A DNA stretch of 64,000 nt, taken from Pelobates cultripes. Its lineage: Eukaryota > Chordata > Amphibia > Anura > Pelobatidae. The stretch spans positions 104,954,605 to 105,018,604 of the forward strand of contig OW240913.1 of the NCBI GenBank assembly GCA_933207985.1. Reading direction: 5' to 3'. The stretch's first letter is position 1, and the number at the start of each line of letters is the position of its first letter. The notes beneath the pieces are model-generated. The model was not told the origin of the DNA. It saw nothing but the letters and a program-made list of their open reading frames with translations, and searched no databases. Positions 58,162-64,000 of the stretch are shown piece after piece. Both the position numbers and the translations under genes were made by a program.

Positions 58162-58829
58162 TGAAGGAGTTGGGAATAAGTTAAATACCATTCCAGATAT
58201 GAAGGATGCTTTAAAAAAAAAAAAAAACATTGTCACAATGTAAACAAAATATATATAAATGCAATATTCATATGCACAAGTGTGTAAAATAGCAGTTATT
58301 TTATACAGTGATATATTATGCAATGTTAACATTCTTTTAGTTTTTTCTTTCATTAAAATAATGTGAACCTTCCAATCTTTAACTGCATTTGTATTAAATA
58401 TGATATTTATGTTGAGGAACCAAGTGTATCCATAAAATAGATTTTTTATGTCACACTTCTTTAGAAATGGTTGATAACATTAGTGGGTCAGCTAAATTAA
58501 ATATTTCCCATTTTTCAGGAGGCTGGATTTGACCCTGGCTCTAAAACCTTCACTAACAAAATAAATGTGTGCACAGTCTGTGACTTGAGCATGATGCTGT
58601 GTGCTAGATAGTGATTCATCAGAAGCAACCACCTATGAAAATAGGAGATTTCCAGATACCCAGGGCTATTCACTTTAGGCTGAATGGTCTACTACCGAAT
58701 GTTGCAAAAGTATCCGCTTGCATGTGGGGCCATTTGGACTGCAAACTCTGGACATTGTTGATGGAATTCTATAGTGCTATAATACACAGATTTTGTAAAT
58801 AAGACCTGCATTTGGTCTGGATTTTTAGC

Positions 58830-59480
58830 TGTACCAACCACCGCTGAACAGCTGAAATCTTGACTGAATTAATTCAATTCGGGCCCTGGGGCATCAACTC
58901 CAGTCAGCAGGTGGGGGCATATCAACTAACTGAGACCTCTTCAACTTGGTTGCCAGAGCACTCTGACTGGTTGACTTATGCTTCCGTTCTACCATGTCTA
59001 TTTATGCGATAAGGCAATCAATCCAGGTCTGGGATTCATTTATGCTTCTAGATCCTTGTTGGTCAAGGTAACGTTTGATTACTGCTTTGTGGGCTTCCCA
59101 CAGCACGGTTGGGGAGGTGGGTGGAATCTGTTTGTCTGCAAAATAGTTAAATATGCGTTCAGTGAATCTGGCCTGTATGAGTGGGTCATCTAAAAGTGTT
59201 TCGCTATCTCTACTGGTATACTTTTTGTAGGTCCCTGATCCTAATCACTCTAACAGTGGGAAGTTAGAGTGATTAGGATCAGGGACTGACCTGATCACAT
59301 CATCAGTAGTATTGCACATGTATTTAGCATGTGGCCAAACAGGATTAAAACATAGTCAATTCTACTATATGTCTTGTGAGTGTGTCTTTCCTGTAGAGGT
59401 GTAGAGCCTAGGATCTACTGAGGCATTAAGACCCCCTCTGGCGATCATTTTTGCAACCTGGAAGTCAGCCACGCCAATAC
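58830..59480 (-). mobile_element. L1-like LINE ORF2 fragment (endonuclease end and linker)
   Basis: On the minus strand: THKTYSRIDYVLILFGH (about 59385-59330) is the SRIDY box of the L1 apurinic endonuclease. After an inserted palindrome comes LDDPLIQARFTERIFNYFAD (about 59190-59130), then LWEAHKAVIKRYLDQQGS (about 59110-59055), then ERKHKSTSQSALATKL (about 58980-58930). This order matches the L1/Tx1 ORF2 endonuclease-to-linker region. Stops occur between segments. It need not be the same copy as the LINE at 22-23 kb. Confidence 0.75.
59231..59286. repeat. Perfect 24-bp inverted repeat inside the antisense L1 fragment
   Basis: 59231-59254 (starting GTCCCTGATCCTAATC) is exactly inverted at 59263-59286, with an 8-nt loop. 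It falls between the endonuclease end and LDDPLIQAR of the LINE frame. Confidence 0.93.
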
Positions 59481-60560
59481 TTTTTGAAAATGCAATATGT
59501 TGAGATGATTTATCTAAATGTCTAGAAATAAATGTGTACATTTATTTACACAAGAAAATTTCATATGGTGCCTTTGATGAACAGGTATTTTCCAGGTACA
59601 TTTATAAATATAAAAGGTACGTTACTAATAACTAGCGCAAAAAAAAAAAAAAGGCTTTAGACAGCTGCCACCACTCGATTTCGATCTTTCTTCCCTCTTC
59701 TTTCTTCTCTTATTTTCCTTTCTTCTTTCTCATTCAACTAACTAATGGTACTACTACCATGCTTCCTGCGGTCAATAGAGCCACAGAGAGGAGACTAGAA
59801 TGTACTGGATTGAGAGCACGCACTGGGGTGTTACACAGGCCAGTGCGCAACTAGACCAGTCCAACAGATTACTCCTCTTTGGTTGACTATGCGGGAGGCA
59901 ATGGTTTCACTCTTGGATATCATAAAAAGAAGACAAGAGGTACACTGCAAAAGCAAACAACACATACAGAAAGGATACCCCTGAAGGAACAAATTAGTCA
60001 AAACACTTAAACAAATAACTAGGGGTTGGGATAGAACAGCAGGGAGAGCATACGTTACTGTTATTTCTACTTTTCAATTAGAAAAATGTGTTTTTCATGA
60101 TACATTGTCATAAACTGGTAACCATTGTCGGTCATAACTAAAGTTTTAAGGTTCCAAAAAACAAAAAAATCCTCGGTAGGAGGCAAGGCACAGTGGAAGT
60201 GGCCTGCTTTATAAGAACTTACTACGTAATGTCTTTGCTAATAAGTATTGATTCAAATGCTGGCTTCTGCGCAAGCCCGAAACTCTGAGCTGTACTTGCT
60301 GTACCTATCGAATGAAAAAAAAAAGAATGAAAAAAAAAAAAAAAGGTACATTACATGCAAATAATATTGCAGAACCTCTCTTTTTTATCTGAGGTGGAAA
60401 TTCTACAGTAGTCTGTTTGGTATCTTGTATTTTTTTCAACGGGGGCCGTTCCCTCCTGAAAATTTGCTACCATGAATCCTGACAAATTAATTTGGTTTAT
60501 CTTTGGCCACCATGCGATCGTTAGTAAATCTCCACTTCCTGTGCTCTAAGTTGGTTAGGT
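59481..60560. other. Intron sequence with A-rich runs
   Basis: Poly-A runs lie at about 59638-59652 and 60315-60345 (two runs split by GAATG). A CTTCTTTC-rich tract is at 59685-59735. Interval 59760-60060 may be further repeat but is not recognisable. Confidence 0.4.
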
Positions 60561-60564
60561 TGCA

Positions 60565-60745
60565 GATGACAGTGATTTTTCAAACACTTACAAATGCATT
60601 TTACAGAATTAGTCCAACTGGCCAAATCCACATTTTGCTTTAGCAAATCTCTTTATTACCAATGTGTCCAGAATTCGGACGTTTCACTGGATTTTGGCCA
60701 TTTTGATAAAATCCGGTGTTTAGTGAATAACCCTGACAGTTTTGT
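60565..60745. mobile_element. Decayed MITE of the TTATTCACTAAA-end family
   Basis: It ends GTTTAGTGAATAACCCTGAC. The interior has AACTGGCCAAATCCA and TTGGCCATTTTGATAAAATC, echoing the GGCCAAAGTAGC motif of related copies in inverted pairs. Confidence 0.55.
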
Positions 60746-62608
60746 TATGGAAAGTAGTGAATGCATTTATGGGGCAACATTCAAGACTGTGTAAAAGACA
60801 ATCTAGAAATAGCCTATTAAAGACTGCTAGGATTTCATTTTTGTCCATATATCTGCTAGTAATTTAGTTACCAATATGTAGCACTATCCCTCTTTCTCTA
60901 TCTTTGAATGTCATATAATTTTCAGGAATATTTTGTATGGCCTCTGCAGACTGTATGCTGTGTACAAAGCAAACAAAACAACCAGATGTATGTATTATTA
61001 GTTATTTTATATAATGCCACTATTTTCCCCTTTTTGACAAATAATTAGAATATATGACACATCAGCATCTAAATAATCAGCTCCCGTCTGCTGGCCTTCT
61101 ACACTGATGGGTTGCTTGGCAACAGTGTATATCCCTTCAAATACAGACTTCACTAGCAATTTTTCTTTTAAATAAAACAAAATACTAGCAAACCTTTCAC
61201 ATTCAACTCATTTTATGATTATTTAAATTCCATCTTCTTTATGTTTCCATGCCACTGCCAAGAATCAAGGGGTCATTTATAGTCATTCATTATTTTTCCT
61301 ATTGGTTTTTAAGCATGCCAGCTTCTTGCTTCATTTGTATCATCGAAGTAAGATTTTCACTGCCACAGGTTTTTTTTTTATATATATTTATTTTTGTTTG
61401 GGTAGCAGGAATCTAAATTACGTTGGTTACTTAACTGTAAAGATAATGCTTCCTTAGAGAAAACATTGCTTGTTAATTAACATTTTATAATATATCACTC
61501 ACTTTAAGATGTGTCTCTGCAAGTAGTTCTACATAAACAATTTCTCAAGATGTTTAATGGCAATAGTAGTTATGTTATTGTTCACAATAATGAAAAGTAT
61601 GTGAAAGGATAATCTTTTTTGATAATGATTTAGCATATTTTGATTTTTACTGGAACAAAAAACAAAAATGTATATTTAAAATTTTTTTTTTTTTTTTTAA
61701 TTTAACAAACTTTGCATTTTTTATAGCTACATATATTCTCTAGAATTTTTTTTATCATTTCAAACATTTTTTTACAGATAATATTGAATAGTTTAGTTAA
61801 ACAATGCATTTAGTGTTTATTTTGTTGTTAAATTGTGATAGCATTATTCCTATAATTGTATATTAGATATGTACATATATCTAGTATATTATGTAGCACA
61901 TACTTGAGGTTTGTGAAACATAGACAAGAAAATGTACCTGGGATCAGGCATACAGGTTTAAAAAATGTGTCAGTTTGATGGAATAAAGTTAAAATTTAAG
62001 GGAGACAGCACTCCATCCACCCACAGACCCAGGAGAAACCAGGCAAGGAAACTCCAATCCTAGGATCCACAGGAAAACAAAGAGTGTCACAATTTTTTTA
62101 TTTTTTTTATTTAAACAAGCGCACACCAAACCACAAGTTTATTTGGCACCTTCGACGCCGCAGGAGGAGGTCAGACACAAAATCCTTATGCGTTTTGGAC
62201 CTCAAGGTCCTTAAATATATGTGCAATTAGTTCCAACAATGGATGCTATTTTAAAATTAAACAAATGTACCCAAGTGCCTCTACTAAACTATTCAGTGAT
62301 TTTAGAGTATTAATAAATCTTTATATGCAAAAAGTGATAAACGATTAGCTATTACATTGTTAATCTGGTCTCCTGAGAAATGATTAACAAAGTATTATGC
62401 TTTGTTCTATAACTCTTTCATTACTGCAGTACAATAGGCATTAAATTGCGCTGTACAGATTGATGTAAATTCCCCCGGATCACAAACGTACTTCCTTTTT
62501 TCAACTATTTATATGTCAGATGAGTGTTTAATGTAGTTATTTATTCATTTAATTCAGCTAACACACTGTGAAACTTGTATGTATTAAAACTAAAGATCAT
62601 ATATATTT
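60746..62608. other. Intron sequence; possible repeat at 61985-62225
   Basis: AT-rich with long T runs (about 61682-61699). The stretch CACAAAATCCTTATGCGTTT, TGGACCTCAAGGTCCTT (62180-62215) resembles the 'gcgtttcgg...aaggtcctt' tail of a common frog repeat whose class I cannot confirm. Confidence 0.4.
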
Positions 62609-63176
62609 TTAAAGGAACACTATAGGGTCAGGAACACAAACATGTATTCCTGACCCTATAGTGCTAAAACCACCATTTGTGGCTTGCACACTCTTAGTCC
62701 CCTGAGAAGGGGTTAAAACATAACTTATTTCCAGCACTCCGCAGGTCCCCCGATCCACCACCTTGGTGACATAAGCAGAATTTACCATTTTTATCCCTAT
62801 GGGAAAGCATTGGATTGGCTGAAATCAGCAAAGAGGAGGGATGGGGGTGGAGCCAAATGTCATTTCGGCCAATCAGCACCTCCTCATAGAAATGCTTTGG
62901 ATCAATGCATCTCTATGAGGAAAATTCAGCATCTCCATGCAGAGCATGGAGATACTGCAGTGCTGCCTACTGTGCAGCACTGCCACAGGAAGAGTCCCCC
63001 CCCCCAGTGGCCATCTGATAAGTGGCTACTAGAGGTGTCCCTAGAAAGGAATGTTAACACTGCCTTTTCTCTGAAAAGACAGTGTTTACTGCAAAAAGGC
63101 TGAAGGGAATGATTATGCTCACAAAAACAACTACATTAAGCTATAGTTGTTCTGGTGACTATGGCGTCCCTTTTAA
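62609..63176 (+). mobile_element. T2-type hairpin-chain MITE, GGGTCAGGAA subfamily
   Basis: 568 bp between TTAA sites. It starts TTAAAGGAACACTATAGG and ends GACTATGGCGTCCCTTTTAA. Consecutive hairpins: CACTATAGGGTCAGGAA/inverse (62618-62634/62647-62663, perfect 17 bp); ATCTCCATGC/GCATGGAGAT (about 62931-62953); GCAGTGCTG/CAGCACTGC (about 62958-62984); a compound AACACTG..CTTTTC/GAAAAG..CAGTGTT (about 63056-63086); and ACAACTA..TAGTTGT near the right end. Same architecture as the 30 kb family but different sequence. Confidence 0.88.
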
Positions 63177-64000
63177 CTTCTGTATTCCTATTTCAATACG
63201 TTTAAATAAAGAAGGGTAGTGACATTTTCTGTGATAATAATTAATTTATGAATATATATTATTGCTGTAGACAAAATTGAAGATAAAAAGTACTTTGCAG
63301 AAAATTACTTTACTCTGTAAGGTGTGTCCATTTTCTTCTTGATTGCATTTAGCAGCATGATACTGCATTAGACAAAGTAAAATCAAGGGAATTAGTTGGT
63401 GTCATTTTGTATATGCCTTGTAACCCTGTAACTACTTGTCAATCAATTCCACACTATGTGATACAATATGCTGCAAAGTAGAATAAAAAAAATAAATTAT
63501 AAGGTTTAAGCCTGAAAGGTCAGAAAGAAATAGTTGACAGTCTATGATTAAACGTGGCATATCTGTTTGATATATAATAGCAAATTCATTTCTTTCATAT
63601 CATTTTTTCATGAATACTTTGCAAAGAAAACCTTTTGTGTTTTATAGTTTATCCTTAAAATACCTTTCTCTAAAAGGATTTCGGAGGCTTAACAGATTAT
63701 ATTGTGACTGGTAAATAGTGCACTGTCAAAGAGATCTGCGTCTGCCTTATGTCAAAATATCCAGATATTAATAATGTATACACAATATACAACTGAATAT
63801 AAAAATAAAGTAGATGAGCAGTACTATCACTTCTGCAGCTAGTAGAGAGAACAAGCCCAGGGTGGCAGGGAAGAGAGTCGGAGAAGACAGATTTCCTCGA
63901 TCCCTCACTATTTTGCTAAAAAACAAAGATGTTTTTCACACAGCAAATAATACTTTTGAGCTTCTTGCTGTTTACTTATACATCTCTGAAAAGCTAAAGG
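63177..64000. other. Intron sequence, no clear feature
   Basis: AT-rich; no exon, RNA gene or repeat end recognised up to the window edge. Confidence 0.5.

Larger units (their letters stand above)
1..64000 (+). other. nlgn1: Partial nlgn1 gene: two exons in a very large intronic region
   Basis: The only host coding sequence I can support is two neuroligin-1 exons (42558-42617 and 56373-56525), both on the plus strand with canonical AG/GT borders and matching phases. Everything else therefore lies in nlgn1 introns. Neuroligin-1 is a postsynaptic type I membrane adhesion protein with an inactive cholinesterase-like ectodomain; it binds presynaptic neurexins, mainly at excitatory synapses. Vertebrate NLGN1 genes are known for very long introns, which fits. 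The large 5' coding exon with the signal peptide, and the exon continuing after NYRLGVLG, are not in the window. Assignment to paralogue 1 rather than 2, 3 or 4 rests on the splice-insert and [13 protein letters not shown] sequences as I recall them. Confidence 0.9.

Noticed and set aside
62810..63103. 97-residue open frame
   Set aside because: Lies within the hairpin-chain MITE at 62609-63176 and follows its palindromes.

Overview
The window looks like intronic sequence from one very large vertebrate gene, neuroligin-1 (nlgn1, plus strand), in an amphibian genome, most likely a frog or toad. Two coding exons are visible. A 60-bp exon (42558-42617) encodes the 20-residue splice-site-A insert. 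A 153-bp exon (56373-56525) encodes the HGGSY...NYRLGVLG stretch of the esterase-like ectodomain. Both start and end in phase 1, so they join in frame and the 60-bp exon can be skipped without a frameshift. The rest is intron: about 42.5 kb upstream, 13.8 kb between the exons and 7.5 kb downstream. No promoter, first exon, last exon, tRNA or rRNA was seen.

The anuran assignment rests on the repeats. There are many TTAA-flanked miniature elements starting TTAAAGG, matching the T2-type MITE ends known from Xenopus. There is a degenerate L1-like LINE, an R4/Dong-type LINE with a restriction-like endonuclease tail, repeats ending in a characteristic CR1/Rex-like WNSLP peptide, and a Tc1/mariner element with an uninterrupted DD37E transposase.

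Layout: 1-1.58 kb intron with no clear feature; 1.585-3.146 kb complete Tc1-like element; 3.3-5 kb low-complexity tracts and a solitary end of a second Tc1-like element; 5.6-8.2 kb and 12.1 kb palindromic MITEs; 10.3-11.7 kb a GC-rich element with a ~70-bp minisatellite; 12.3-22 kb AT-rich unique-looking intron; 22.1-23.9 kb deleted L1 plus an unclassified repeat; 24.6-40 kb T2-type MITEs, hAT-like MITEs and LINE tails; 41.5-43.5 kb the cassette exon with a cluster of TGCATG motifs; 45-54.8 kb further MITEs, microsatellites and the R4-like LINE; 56.37 kb the second exon; 57.8-63.2 kb T2-type MITEs and an antisense L1 ORF2 fragment.

The most interesting signals are: (i) T2-type MITEs built as a chain of up to eight consecutive hairpins in conserved order between several copies; (ii) a Tc1-like element with intact transposase, 25-bp outer ends, a perfect 23-bp inner inverted repeat and TA flanks; (iii) a triple-nested repeat where two MITEs share one TTAA; (iv) TGCATG motifs clustered around the alternative neuroligin exon. 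All calls come from reading the sequence; no database search was run.
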